The position numbers and the translations under genes are program-made. A stretch of 64,000 nucleotides of DNA from Rhizophagus clarus (taxonomy: Eukaryota; Glomeromycota; Glomeromycetes; Glomerales; Glomeraceae): assembly GCA_015698045.1 (NCBI GenBank), contig BLAL01000306.1, forward strand, positions 372,001-436,000. Direction: 5' to 3'. Position 1 is the stretch's first letter; each line of letters begins with the position of its first letter. Below are positions 1 to 14,862 of this stretch, piece after piece. Under the pieces are notes generated by a model. That model made no database searches. It was not told the DNA's origin and saw nothing but the letters and a program-made list of their open reading frames with translations.

Positions 1-238
1 TGTTTGTTTATCTATATTAACAAATTCATTTTCTTTTACAGTCATCTACGACACTCAACTTATCATTTATCGGGCCACGATAGGCTCTCGTGATGTTGTT
101 CGCCACACCCTTGATCTTTTTGTTGACCTTATTGGTATTTTCGTCAGAATCTTGTTTATCTTGATCAAAAATTCTGAAGAAAAGGAGAATGGAAGACGTA
201 GACGAAATAATAGAAGAACCCAATATTCTGCTTATTAA
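1..238 (+). CDS. Bax inhibitor-1 family protein, 3' end (partial)
   Basis: The window opens inside an intron that ends in TTTTACAG at 41. The last exon, 42-238, reads on the plus strand IYDTQLIIYRATIGSRD, then DVVRHTLDLFVDLIGIFVRI, and finishes with a short basic tail before TAA at 236-238. The FDTQLI-like signature, a following Asp/His-containing stretch and a final hydrophobic helix are the C-terminal hallmark of the TMBIM/Bax-inhibitor-1 family. These are multi-span ER or Golgi membrane proteins that act as Ca2+ leak and cell-death modulators. The basic end (GRRRRNNRR) suits a cytosolic tail. Only about 65 codons are present, so the start, the earlier membrane helices and the exact subfamily cannot be judged. 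The longer minus-strand open frame over the same bases is a shadow. Confidence 0.8.
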   Translation, partial: VCLSILTNSFSFTVIYDTQLIIYRATIGSRDVVRHTLDLFVDLIGIFVRILFILIKNSEEKENGRRRRNNRRTQYSAY

Positions 239-516
239 TAAAGCTGGTCAATTTTTCTTAGCAATAATAGCAATGTGTATATATATAAAAATATATATTT
301 TTAGCTTAATTTATTTAATTTTAATAAATCAATATTGTTTTATTACAAATTACTATTAAACCACTTTATTAAACTAAAATATTTTTTTATCCAAATTAAA
401 TCAATTAAATCAGAAGTAAGATCTATATGCATTATAAAAACGAATTACCTTATAATTCGTTAGAATATCCAATAACTTTTGTGAGTTCTAATAATTCGTG
501 AAAGAGAAGTTAGAAC
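239..516. other. Convergent intergenic spacer
   Basis: This is 278 bp of AT-rich sequence between the stop codons of the Bax-inhibitor gene (+) and eIF3k (-). AATAAA-like tracts suitable for 3' end formation are present on both strands. No gene is seen. Confidence 0.6.
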
Positions 517-1736
517 TTAATTCATAAAAAGTTGCAATATTTTAGTAGATAACATACGATCGAATTTAATATTTTCTCTTATTACAGTAGGTTTTGCTTC
601 ATTATCATAATTTGTATTAATAATGACAACACCATCTTTTATTGTAAGTCCTTGAGATTGAATAAAAGTTTCGAATTTGTCATCATCTAGATTATTTTAA
701 TTAAAAAAAAATTTAGAGGAAATCAATAATCTTTGAAAAAAAGAATCTATAAATAATTTGTAACCAACCCTTCACATAATTAAGATATGTCCGCAACAAA
801 TCTGCCGAAATAGTTTGATATGCCATACAAATAGCTGTCAATATAACTAATTTATGCAAAGGAAAAAAAAAAAAAAAATTTTTTTTTTTTATTAAATATA
901 TTATTTGATAATCAATCATATTGTCAAAAGATATTAACCTTTACGAATCGCATTATCAAAGCCAACAGCTTCCATTGTAAGTTCTCTGTATGCATCATCT
1001 TTTTCATATACTTCCCAAAATTCTTGATATCTAGCTTCCTCCAATAACTGTTGCAACAAAATTAATTTGGATACATTCTCATCATTAAGCTATGTAAATT
1101 GAAAAAAGTTAATAGATAATCTTTTTTTTTTTTCAGTATATATAATATTTTTATCTCTTTTAACAATTGATAAAAAGGATACAGATCCCTCTTGTAGTAA
1201 ATACAAACATAGATTGAAATCTGGATTCGGTATAGCCGTCAGAGATTTAACGAGAATATTACTGATGACCAGTTCGTTGACAAGATGTGGATTAAATTGA
1301 TACCTAACATCAACAATTAATTTAGTTACATTTAAGTTTATAGAAAATCAATTTTATTTACGGTATACATTCTTAAAAAATCAGTGAGGGCAAGTGATAT
1401 TTCTTCAGCGCTCAAGCTATGAAATTTTTTTTAACTGAGCTCAATTAAAAAAAAATCCAATCATCATTTTTTTTTTTTTTTAATATGTATCTTTATAATA
1501 CACTCGAAATTCTATTAATTAGAATCTCGAAAATAAAAAAATTTAACTCACAATTTCAGTATCGCTAAATTAGCCATCAAATCATATTCTTCATTTTGAA
1601 GTTGTGTACTTAAATATTCTTCGAGAATTGAGACATTATCAGGGTTATATCTATCAACCCCATCGATTAATGATTGTATAACATCAGGTCGAAAAGGAGG
1701 ATTTAAAGGTGAAGGAGTGAGAAGTGAATTATTCAT
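517..1736 (-). CDS. eIF3k: Eukaryotic translation initiation factor 3 subunit K
   Basis: Five minus-strand exons spell an eIF3k. Exon 1 (1736-1552) starts MNNSLLTPSPLNPPF and contains the family block IDGVDRYNP...LEEYLSTQLQNEEYDLMANLAILK. A GTGAGT donor joins it to an exon ending at 1303 so that the junction reads KLYQFNP, the conserved eIF3k string. Further exons give NPDFNLCLYLLQ, then LLEEARYQEFWEVYE (about 970-1090), then AICMAYQTISADLLRTYLN (about 773-835), and a last exon ending in DRMLSTKILQLFMN and TAA at 517-519. Length is about 215 residues, usual for the family (PCI-like HAM plus winged-helix domain). It is a peripheral subunit of the eIF3 complex, which recruits the 40S ribosome. 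The start at 1734-1736 faces the coiled-coil gene across a 355-bp divergent promoter. Intron borders are read by eye and may be off by a few bases. Confidence 0.9.
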
Positions 1737-2091
1737 TTTTCCGACTGAAAAAGGAGAGAAAAAAACGATTAAAAAAGACGCAAATCTAATAGATCACGTG
1801 ACTTGATTTGATTTGATTCTCCATCTACGTAAAACCGAGCTACTTAATTACTTTATATTGCTGGCTGGCGACTACCCTTTACGTTTATTATCCTTTTGTT
1901 TTAAATATTGAATGTTTCAAAATTATAACGAAAATACTATAAAGAAAAAAAAAAACGCGAAAAACAGATGCATGTGTAACGTACGCCGCCTATATAAAAA
2001 CTCGTACGCGTTTCAAAGCTTTGTGTACGCTTATTTATAATTATCTTTCGTAGCTAAACGGTTATTCTATAAGAAAATAAACGGAAACGGC
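1737..2091. promoter_or_regulatory. Divergent promoter between eIF3k and the ADIP-like gene
   Basis: 355 bp separate the two start codons. The spacer contains a palindromic TCACGTGA box at 1794-1801 and, for the plus-strand gene, a TATA-like CCTATATAAAA at about 1990 roughly 100 bp before the ATG. Function is inferred from position only. Confidence 0.5.
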
Positions 2092-5033
2092 ATGGACGAA
2101 ATTCTAAAACCTATTTCACCTCTTTCACTACGTAAAAGCAAAAGCAAGGAAGAAATGTTAGTTTCTTTTTAACTTTGGAACTTCAGGATGTTCTTAACAT
2201 GATTCCTTTATTACAGTGATAGGAAGGACAGTTTAAAAGATTTAATTATATACATAAATCAACAATTGGACTTTTACGGATATCCCGCGCCTTTAAATTT
2301 TTTCGATAGTAAAGATGATAACTCTGTTAGAAAAATAGTTGATTGTATATTTTCTTTATTACGAGATCATCAAAAAGAATTTGAAGTTCGAGAGGAATTA
2401 GATGATAAACATCGAAGGTTGCAAAGTGATTATGATATAGCCTGTTTAAGTAATGTAAGATAAGTAATATACGCGTAAAGTTAATATCGCGTGACAATAA
2501 TTAATTACTTAAATTTTTATTGTTAATCTCAGAAAGGATTGAAGAACAAGATTGAGAATAATGAACGAGAAATTGACAATTTGTCATTAAGAATAATGTG
2601 CGTGAATTTTTTTTAACGTTGAACTTTTTTAACGTTGAACATGGTTTTATTATATTAATTGTCGTAATACATTTATTAAATTCAATAGAAGGATAGAAAA
2701 TGAATTGAAGAGCGAATGGGAGATGCACAAATTGACCAAAGATGAATTGGCAAAGACGAAGTTAAATTTACAGTATATTAAGACACAAGCTGCGGTAAGT
2801 TACATGACAGAACTGTGGAGTCAATCCTATCATAAGTCGGGAAATGCGTCATTAATTTTACGCGAATACTAGTTATTTAGGTTATGATAGATGGATAAAG
2901 AGCATTGAAATATTCGTATGTCTAAATTAATGACGCATCTCGCGTGTATATCTCTTTTAATGACTTATTTTTTTTTTTTTTTAAATTACAATTATAGCAT
3001 GAGGTCAAAAAACGCGAAGTGGAATATGCGAGGTTTAAGGAAAAAATGCAAAAACTGCTTAATGATAACTATAGGAAGGCAAATATAGGATTACAAATGG
3101 TGAATCCTGCCCCAAAATCTTCGAAACGGCATTCAGATACATCTATTATTGAACATGGTTTGCCAATAAAAACTGGTACCTCTGTAGCTGAAGAGGAAGA
3201 AATTCCCGTAAGTTTTTATACCAGTTAGTGAAAATATTTGACAGTTTACTGAAATTTATAATACGTATTAGGATGCTGAAATGTTTAAGCAAATAGTTGC
3301 TGATGCAGAGGCTCGCGAAAAAGAATTATTACAAGAGAATTCCAAGTTGCGGAAATTACTCTTTGATGTTCAAAATCATATTAGCACATTTATAGAATCA
3401 CGTTCAGAGCATGAAGCTTCGATAGATCCAGAGTTGATAAACTTACGGGTGTGTGCTACATATTATTAGAACAGAAATATGAAATCATTATATTTATTTT
3501 GTTATTTTAATTAAACAAAGACACCGGATTCATATAATCCGAAGGCCGCTAGATTTAAGCTTCCTTTTGAAATGTTTGCAAACAACGTTGAAGAGGAAAT
3601 CAAAGATTTACTTTTAGCATTAAAACATGAATGGGACAACCGTCCAAATATGATAGTTGAATATGAGGCAAAAGAAGAAGAAAATCGGCAACTACAGACT
3701 GAATATGAAGCCAAAGAAGAAGAAAATCGGCAACTACAGTCTGAATATGAGGCAAAAAATCGGAAACTACGAGCTGAATATGAGGCAAAAAATCGGAAAC
3801 TACAGACTGAATATAAAGCAAAAGAAGAAGAAAATCGGCAACTACAATCTGAATATGAAGCCAAAGAAGAAGAAAATCGGCAACTACAGTCTGAATATGA
3901 GGCAAAAAATCGGAAACTACGAGCTGAATATGAGGCAAAAAATCGGAAACTACAGACTGAATATAAAGCAAAAGAAGAAGAAAATCGGCAACTACAGTCT
4001 GAATATGAGGCAAAAAATCGGAAACTACGAGCTGAATATGAGGCAAAAAATCGGAAACTACAGACTGAATATAAAGCAAAAGAAGAAGAAAATCGGCAAC
4101 TACAGTCTGAATATGAAGCTAAAGAAGAAGAAAATCGGCAACTACAGTCTGAATATGAAGCTAAAGAAGAAGAAAATCGGCAACTACAGACTGAATATGA
4201 GGCACAAGAAGAAGAAAATCGACAACTACAGCTGGAAATAGACTCATTAGGAAATCAACTTGGTAAATAAAATTTAATTGATTATTTCTATAATTAACAC
4301 AAGTAAGAATAAATTTTAGTAAAATGTTAACAACTTATACTATGCTGATATCAGCCGAAGCTGCAACGTTTGTGGAAGAAGCTCAGAAAATGATTGTTAA
4401 TTTTGCGGAGAGCGGTTTTAAAGAAGGTCAAGGAGAATTCAAGTTAAATGTGTCTGGGTACGTTATTAAAATAAGCGTCTGATAAACCTGTAAATTATTA
4501 ATAAAATAAGATTATGATTAAATAGAAACGAAATCACTATACCTGAATACGATGAGCTTGATGAGGATATACAATTGAAGCGTAGACAACTTAATCAGGA
4601 AAGAAGAGCGTTTACAGAATCGCTTATCCGGTTAGGCAAAGATAGAGATCAATTATTGGTTTGTCTTTTTTTATTTCTCTTTTTTTTTAAAAAAAATCAT
4701 TTCATTTTCATATATTCCATATATTAATATACATGAAATTTTTAACAGAAAGAACGAATTGAGTTTGAACGGGAAAAGAGAGCGTGGAAAGCGCTTCATC
4801 CAACACCGTAAATATATATTTTTGCTGTTTATAATTTATTATTAAAAAGATAACACTAATCTATTTTTATAATTTAAAGTGGATCGAGAAAAAGCAGAGC
4901 CAATATACTCTCATCATTTCTGGAAGAAACTCCAACACCACCTCAAAAGTTTACGATACCGCAAGAAAGTCCATTAACTCCCTTCTTGGAACAATTTAAG
5001 AGCGATTTTGAATTACCTAAATTTAAAAATTAG
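2092..5033 (+). CDS. ADIP (afadin/alpha-actinin-binding)-like coiled-coil protein with expanded internal repeat
   Basis: A plus-strand gene of about 11 exons starts MDEILKPISPLSLRKSKS at 2092. The early part (IIYINQQLDFYGYP..., VDCIFSLLRDHQKEFEVREEL) matches the N-terminal globular region and coiled coil of the ADIP/SSX2IP/Msd1 family, which acts at centrosomes, spindle poles and cell junctions. Long coiled coil follows. The large exon (about 3521-4262) holds about 14 tandem units of the type EYEAKEEENRQLQ and EYEAKNRKLRA, 13 or 10 residues each. Later exons give AEAATFVEEAQKMIVNF (from 4355), NEITIPEYDELDEDIQ (4526-4658), KERIEFEREKRAWKALHPTP (4749-4807) and a Pro/Thr-rich tail ending ELPKFKN, TAG at 5031-5033. 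The AFTESLIRLGKDRDQLLKER and ERAWKALHPTP-like blocks are typical of ADIP C-termini. The repeat units are nearly identical at DNA level, so the expansion is recent and the copy number may vary. Family assignment is by motif memory. Confidence 0.75.
3657..4240 (+). repeat. Coding minisatellite (39/30-bp units) in the ADIP-like gene
   Basis: Units begin CTGAATATGAGGCAAAA or CTGAATATGAAGCCAAA. A 39-bp form encodes a 13-residue EEEN type and a 30-bp form encodes the NRKL type. A larger block (EEEN, NRKLRA, NRKLQT) is itself duplicated three times. All units keep the reading frame and a Glu/Lys/Arg-rich heptad-like pattern. Confidence 0.9.
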
Positions 5034-5771
5034 ATAAATTATTTTTATAATGTAAAATTCATATCAGACAAATAAAGACATTATTCTAAGAATTTTTATT
5101 TTAATGTATGATGCATTAGGATAGACTGTTGAAGTTATAAATTCGAGTGAAATAATCGAGCATCTGTACGCAAGTTGGATATAATTTTGTTTTGCGTATC
5201 GCGCAATAAGCAATAAGCATTGACTGGAACCGGTTCTATAGAATATAGATTTATATATGCTTTTTATGCTTTTGTAAAACGAAAACTTTGTTTCAAGTAT
5301 AAAGGATTAAATATAAGTTTCTGTCCAATTTTAATCGTCCAAGTATGGTTTATCATGTGGAAAGTTGGTTGTATCTTCCTTACCACGCTTGATGAAATAT
5401 AATAGAAGAGAAGAGAAGAGAAGAGAAGAGAAGAGAACGTGACAATATTTATCACCCCAATTCAATATTTATTTTCAACTTTGAAATTTGTAATTTCAAA
5501 CTTACTTTAATAAAAATTGCACTCTAAAAGTTATTCTAAAATTTCTAGAAAGAACAAATGCAAAAAATACAACCCAAAACTTAAATTACAAAAAAAATAA
5601 AATATAATAAAAAATAATTCAGATAAATAATAAACAAAATACGGTTTATAAAATTTTATTTAATAATTTCAACTCAATGTCTTTGAAAATGTATTTAATT
5701 TCCTCCAATGATACAATAAATAAAATTAAATAACTATTCAAAAACTACCACTAATATACTAAAGATTCATA
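5034..5771. other. Intergenic spacer with an AGAGA microsatellite
   Basis: 738 bp lie between two convergent genes. The stretch contains a (GAGAA)n run at about 5405-5437 and otherwise AT-rich sequence with AATAAA-type signals. The small open frames here have no coding look. Confidence 0.6.
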
Positions 5772-8700
5772 TTACATGTTGACATTAACAGGAGTGCCGT
5801 AGGGAGCTGATGCACCTTGTGATACTGGTAATTCATCTGGTGGATTAAAGTATGAGTTTTGTTGCTGATATTGTTGTGGCTGCTGTGTAGGGGAGAAATT
5901 TGACTGTGCTTGAATATGCTGTGATATTTGTGCTAATGATATTGATTGTTGTGGTGAAGGATGTATTGGTGGTAATTGTTGATCTGTAGTAGGTGGATAT
6001 TGGGTAACCTTATCATTGTTAGCAGAGTACAAACTATTACCAGTGGAATTTGGAGGTAGAGTATTATAAGAGGTTTGTCCTGAAGTTTCGGGTTTAGGAG
6101 AATTTGAAGGCTGAGATTGATAACCACCAGACCCATCTGGTGATAAATATTGAACTGGTGGCTGTGAATATAATAAATGTTGAGGTTGTTGAGGTTGTTG
6201 AGGTTGTATAGAGCCGGAACCTGAGTTTAATACATTATCTGAGGCAGTGAAATTCGAAGGTGGTTGTTGCTGCTGCTGTTGTTGTTGAGGTTGTTGCTGT
6301 TGAGGCTGTTGCTGTTGTAGTTGTTGAGGTTGATGTTGTTGATGTTGTATAGAACTAGAGCTTTGATTTAATATACTATTATCTGGAGTAGAAAAATTCG
6401 GAGGGATTTGTTGCTGCGGTTGCTGTACTTCTTGATGTAACTGTTGATAAGAACTTACATCCTGTTGAACTTGAGTTGGAGGATATAATGGTACCTGCTG
6501 AGTCGAATAATTTGATGATTGTTGATTTTGCTGCTGATTTGCTTGATAGGCACTAAATTGCCCCATAGCATCCTGTTGAACTTGAGAAGAGTATTGTTGT
6601 TGAGGAGGTGGTGTTTGATAAGTAGGTTGCTGTTGATGTTTTTCACTATCCTGTTGAGGTTGAACGGGAAGATATTGTGTTTGTGATTGTGCTTGTTGGT
6701 AAGCACCAAGTTGTCCCACAACTTCCTGTTGAACTTGAGGATATTGTTGAGGGTGCTGTGTTGCCTGATAGGAAGGTTGTTTTGGTTGTTGTGCTTGATA
6801 AGCATTAAGATGACCTACAGCTTCCTGTTGAACTTGAGGAGGATATTGTTGAGGATGGTGTGGTGCTTGATATGCAGGTTGTTGAGCGGGTGACGGTTCA
6901 GATTGTGGATGTTGATATATCTGCTTGAAATGTTGTTGCGGATTATAATAGCCATACGCAGCTGCAGAGTCATATCCCACAGGATAATTTTGAGGTGTAT
7001 AACCTGATGGATAGTTAAACTGAGGAGGGGCTGGAGTTGGGTTGATATATGCTAAAAATGCAAGGTTATTATTTGGTTTTAATATTGAAATTGTTGAAAT
7101 AAAATACAAATATGGATAGGATGAAAGTACTCACCGTCATATTTTTTTAATGATTCAGCCATAAGTTTATCATAAGTTTTTGTGGCCTCAATAAATTTTT
7201 TATTTAATGCGATCAAGTCATCTAAAAACAATAAAAATTCATTGTAATATATATATAAATTATTTATAAAACTATCAAATCATACCTTTCTTTTGACTAT
7301 ATTTCTCGATCAATTTCATTAATTTTGGCCGAACTGGTAGCGTGTTATTATATAAATTCTGTGCAAATTCCAAGAGATTAATTAGAAACAGATAATTACC
7401 AGACCCGGAATATACCATGTAACGAATGAATTTAAAATTAAACTAACCTGAATAACTTCATTCTCTGTGACACTATCTCTTGTAGGATCAAGTCCTGCCA
7501 ACATTTCTAATAATTGATCAATGTTTCTTCCTTCAGCAAAAATGGCAGCTTCCATTTCCGCCTCTCTCGCAATATCTGCAGCGGTTGGTTCTGGAAGCTT
7601 TTCCTGCAAAAAACCATTTATAAATTTTTTTTTTTGAAAAAGAAGAAAAAATATTTAATTTATGAATCTTTGCCTACCACATAATTGACGGGGAATATAC
7701 CCGTTTTACCATGTAGCTCTCCACGCCACCAATCCTTATATACACTATCTAAAACTGTTATAACATCACCACGGGAAAAACCAAGTTCGCCTGATTCTGT
7801 AGGAACAAAATCATACAATGCTTTAACTTTGGAGACGCTAGGTGTATGAGGTAGATCCTTATTCTGAAATTTATAAAAATTAATTCTAATTTCCTTAGGA
7901 CAAAATACTTATAAATTACGTGAACATACTTGTGATACAGGTTCAGATGTGGTTGTGATGGTGGCGGTAGTGGTGGAAATTGTAGTGGAAGGAGTGGTAG
8001 TCTATGGAGGATTAACATAACAATGTTAATTTGAATTTAAAATGTAAACAAAAGAATCATCTAGAAGTGTACTAACATTTCGGGATCCATTTCTTTCTGA
8101 AAGAGAAATTGCCATAGCCAATTGGACCTGTTCTTCCTCCTCTTTCTTTTGTTTTTCAAGTTCATACTAATAAATGATTATTGAGGTTAGTAGCCATAAA
8201 AAATTCACATCAAATTTATAACAAAAAGTGGTGTCAAAGTACATACTTCACTTAGTTCCTTTTTGGGTTTTTCCGGTGAAGGAAAGTGAAAACCTAAAAA
8301 AAATTTATTAAATAGGTGATTTATTTATCACAACATTTACAATAAAAAATCATAATTTTACCTTGTGATCGCAAATTATTCATAGTCTCTTCCATAAGGC
8401 TCAAGGTATCATCTGTACGGAACTCATTGCTCCATTCTTGAATTAAATCAAGTATTCGATCTTTTACACTTACATGTGTATTCTGTAATTAATTATACAA
8501 TTAATATAAAAAGAAAATATTTTTTTTATCTAATGAAAAAATCTAACCTTGTCTTGTAATATACGAGTCAAAGTTTGTGTAAACGCACGAGAAGATATCT
8601 CTTTATGCACTTTAATACTACACATTTTGACAAGGGAATTGGATAACTATCTCAAGAAAAAAATGATGAAAATTAGATCAAGACAATGCGATAAAAGTCC

Positions 8701-9057
8701 AAATACCAATTCTAACTTACCGTTAAGGCATAAGCTTGAACATTAGGGTTTCTATGAAGTAAACGTTTTTGAATTGCAGCTACACAGTCGCGAGCACTAA
8801 AAATATAAAGTTATTAATCTTTGTTAACAAGCTATAAAGAATAAAAATTTTCCCTTACCCTTGCTCTCCACCTTGCTCAACCTTTTCACATAGTGTACTT
8901 ATAAGTTCCCAGTTTTCCTTAGTGAGAGTCTCATTGGTAGCAGCAACTATATAAACAATTAAGCCGGAATTAACAAACATACAAGAACTTTTTAGAATTT
9001 CTTTTTTTATCAATACTCACTAACGTCGTCTTCGAATTGATTTGAATTTTTAAACAT
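5772..9057 (-). CDS. HSE1: STAM/Hse1: ESCRT-0 subunit with VHS, UIM, SH3 and Gln-rich tail
   Basis: The minus-strand multi-exon gene starts [12 protein letters not shown] at 9057. In order it shows a VHS domain (about residues 1-140: [42 protein letters not shown]), a ubiquitin-interacting motif ([16 protein letters not shown]), a Thr/Ser linker, an SH3 domain ([16 protein letters not shown], then [19 protein letters not shown] at about 7690-7850), a GAT-like helical region ([18 protein letters not shown] ... [20 protein letters not shown]) and a tail of about 430 residues dominated by Gln, Pro, Tyr and Ser (5772-7055). Stop is at 5772-5774. It partners with Vps27/HRS at endosomes to capture ubiquitinated cargo. 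Domain order and total length (about 800 residues) suit Hse1, but the Gln-rich tail is longer than in yeast. Confidence 0.93.
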
Positions 9058-9406
9058 CGCACGTTATGTGATGTATATTGTAAAATAGAAAAAAAAAATT
9101 GATAATGTCTGCGTTTTGCCGAGGAAAAAAAAATGGTTATATTATATTATACTCATTATATTCTGCGGGGAGCAAGTTATATCAGCTCCGCGTCATCTGA
9201 TCATCTCATAGGTTACACAAAATCAAATTTAGTTTCGGTCAAGTTTTAAAAAAATTTTTTAATGTGCTTTGCTAATATCTAATAAGCCAGTAAGAATTAA
9301 AAAAAAAAAAGTTCGACATAATGATAATAAAATAAAATTATCTACTTTTAAATTTCATGCTTATTTTATAGCCATCTTATATAATAAAAAAGGAAAAAAA
9401 ATAAAT
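9058..9406. promoter_or_regulatory. Spacer between GEM1 stop and HSE1 start
   Basis: 349 bp, AT-rich. It must hold the HSE1 promoter and the GEM1 3' end because both genes are on the minus strand. No recognisable motif beyond A/T tracts. Confidence 0.4.
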
Positions 9407-12458
<3,052 letters not shown>

Positions 12459-13604
12459 CCTTTAGACGGTTTTTACGCGTCAGAGTAAAAATGAAGGTAT
12501 AAAGTTAAGAATTTCGTGTTCGATAAGTTTATTAGATAATATATTAAACTTTTAAAGACCAACCAAAAATACGAACGAGTTTGACAGTTCAATTAAAGTC
12601 ATCTAAACTTGTCTAGCTCATAATTTATTTTCCACTACATATTAGCTATATTTTATGTGGCTTGTGCTGATCTTGTGGACTCATGCTGTATGATTTTCGT
12701 GTAACTAGTTAATCTAATATCGCGAGTAATAAAAATAATCTTTCCTGAGTCAAAATTACAAGTAAAGAATCTTGATTCTTGACTTTTTTTTCTGCAAACA
12801 ATTATATTCTTATAATTAAATAAGAAAATATTTATTTTATGTAATAATCTCATATGATATCGAATAAAATTGATAATGTTATTTCTTTTTGTCTCGTATG
12901 TAAAAGATCTGTCACTATGAATCTTTTAAAGGAAATTTTTTTTTTTTTTGTTAAAAGAGTCATATAAGTTTGTTGCACGTGATTTAAAAATGAAACTCAC
13001 TCTAGCTTCAACACTTTACACATTTTTAACGTTACTTTATAAAAACGCGAACAAAGTTAAAAAGCTTGGTGTTCAAATTGGGATTTTAAATGAGTACTTT
13101 CCTATAACTATCCTTTTTAAAACGTATTCCGTAGTTGTTACTTCAACATAACTGTGAGGGGCTACAAAGGCCAATAATTAATTGATACACAAGTATTAGT
13201 TTGAAAGTTAAGGTACGTTAAGTTACTTTATTTATTTTATATTTTATAATATTACAATTTTCAGGCCATGTACGCGTTTTTTCATTTCCAACTTCAAAAA
13301 AGATGGTTATCATTTATACTTGTGATTTTTTTTAACTTTCATTGGATCAAATATTTAAGTATTTGAGATATTTAAGTATTTGAGATATTATTCTCACTTT
13401 AAAATAAGTTAAGTAATAATGAATAATTTCACGGTATGAGGAACAATTAAATAATAATTTCGCTCATACTATCAATATGTCTAATGTCAATAATTCAACC
13501 TTTCGGATATTATCTACGTTATCCTGATTAATTTAGTTCTAAGAAATCTAAGGCTTTTTACATTCTTCAACAAAAGTTTCTGATCATAACGATCCTTCTA
13601 TTCC
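12459..13604. other. Intergenic region, no gene seen
   Basis: 1.15 kb upstream of GEM1 and downstream of the carrier gene. AT-rich, with a short direct duplication (ATTTAAGTATTTGAGAT) at about 13352-13388. Open frames here are short and lack coding character. Confidence 0.5.
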
Positions 13605-14862
13605 CTAGATAATATCTTCAAGAACACCAATCAACCCTTTTTGAGAAACTACATCAATAAGGACCTTAATTTTTTCATACGAAGCGAAAGTAACGGCCTG
13701 ACCAACACCCACACGCATCAAACGAGGGAGAAGACCTTTATACAAGGCCAAATAACCTTCTTTCTTGACGAGTTCTACAGTCACTGTTTTGAATCTAGCC
13801 CAACCTTTTTCTTGGCTACTTGAGCGCTGAATACGAGTCTTAATGGTATCAATTGGAGCATTTGCAAAAGGTCCTAAAAAAAGCATTTGTAAGAAAAAAA
13901 AAAAATTTTTTTTGCTTTTTTTTGCTAAAAGAAGTATAAAGAATTTAAGAGAGCTTACCCATAGCACCACTTATACCACCCATTAATAAATGTTGGTAGG
14001 ATGGCAATTCTTGTCCATCTTTTGTGTTCTGTATTTTTTTCATCTGTTTTTTCATTTCCTGATAAACAGTGAAATTTACAGCTTGATTTGTGGCTTGTCG
14101 AAGAGCAGTTAAAGCTACACCTTTATACAACGCTCTAAAACCTTCTTCTTTTAAGATAGTATATGTGGCGTGGGCAGCATTACGATACTTTGGAATATCT
14201 AAAGGATCAGTCATCGAATGACGTTGAGCTTGCAGACGAATTTTTATGACATCCATTGGGGTTACAACGAGTACAGCTTCCGTAATACCTGCTCCAAGAC
14301 CAGCTATGCATATTCAATAGAGAATCGTAATATGAAAAAAGATCAAAGATAAAACATTAATATATGATGATCTGATCGTCGATAATCCATAATTCCATAC
14401 GTAGATCAAATCATTTAATTATAGATTAGATCACTGGAGATGATGATGACATACCGAAAAACGTAGCAGCGGTTGAAACTTTGCCAGTCTCCTTATTCGC
14501 TAAAAAACCCTTATAAGCCTCAAAGCTGGAAAAACGAATAGCCATCTTCGGTACTATTCCTGTTACTACAGCACCAAGACCCTTATAGAAGGCGAATATT
14601 GATTCTTTTCGAAAAATGTTATAAGCAACAGTAATGAAGCCCGGCCTTGGACTCTAATAAAAAAAAATTGTCGATTTATGTGCGGATCATTAAAAATCAG
14701 AAGGATTTTTTTATTTCTTTTTTCATAACTCACCTTCTTACTTAACTGCATTCTCACTTTTATCGTATCTAAGGGATGACAGCATACTGCTTCACATAGT
14801 CCGGCACCTCCACCTGCTAAGAAATGTGTTGAAAGGTTTTTCTTATCACCGGCTTTCGACAT
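13605..14862 (-). CDS. SFC1: Mitochondrial succinate/fumarate carrier
   Basis: The minus-strand gene starts MSKAGDKKNLSTHFLAGGGA at 14862 and ends VLEDII at 13605. Four or five exons give the three carrier repeats, each with the Px(D/E)xxK signature: PLDTIKVRMQ, PMDVIKIRLQ and PIDTIKTRIQ. Exon joins restore Sfc1-like blocks such as FYKGLGAV, GITEAVLVV, LRQATNQAVNFTVY and PRLMRVGVGQAVTF. The RQATNQ and MRV.PGQAVTF-type strings are shared with yeast Sfc1/Acr1, which exchanges cytosolic succinate for mitochondrial fumarate and supports growth on C2 compounds and fatty acids. Length is about 310 residues, as expected, with six membrane helices. In a lipid-fed symbiotic fungus it could link glyoxylate-cycle succinate to mitochondria; that role is inference. 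Confidence 0.88.

Noticed and set aside
3511..4079. Long minus-strand open frames over the ADIP-like repeat
   Set aside because: They are by-products of the stop-free repeat on the other strand (Ser/Phe/Tyr-rich, no homology), while the plus frame joins to ADIP-like exons on both sides.
13641..13823. Plus-strand frame over the carrier gene
   Set aside because: Antisense to the third repeat of the succinate/fumarate carrier.
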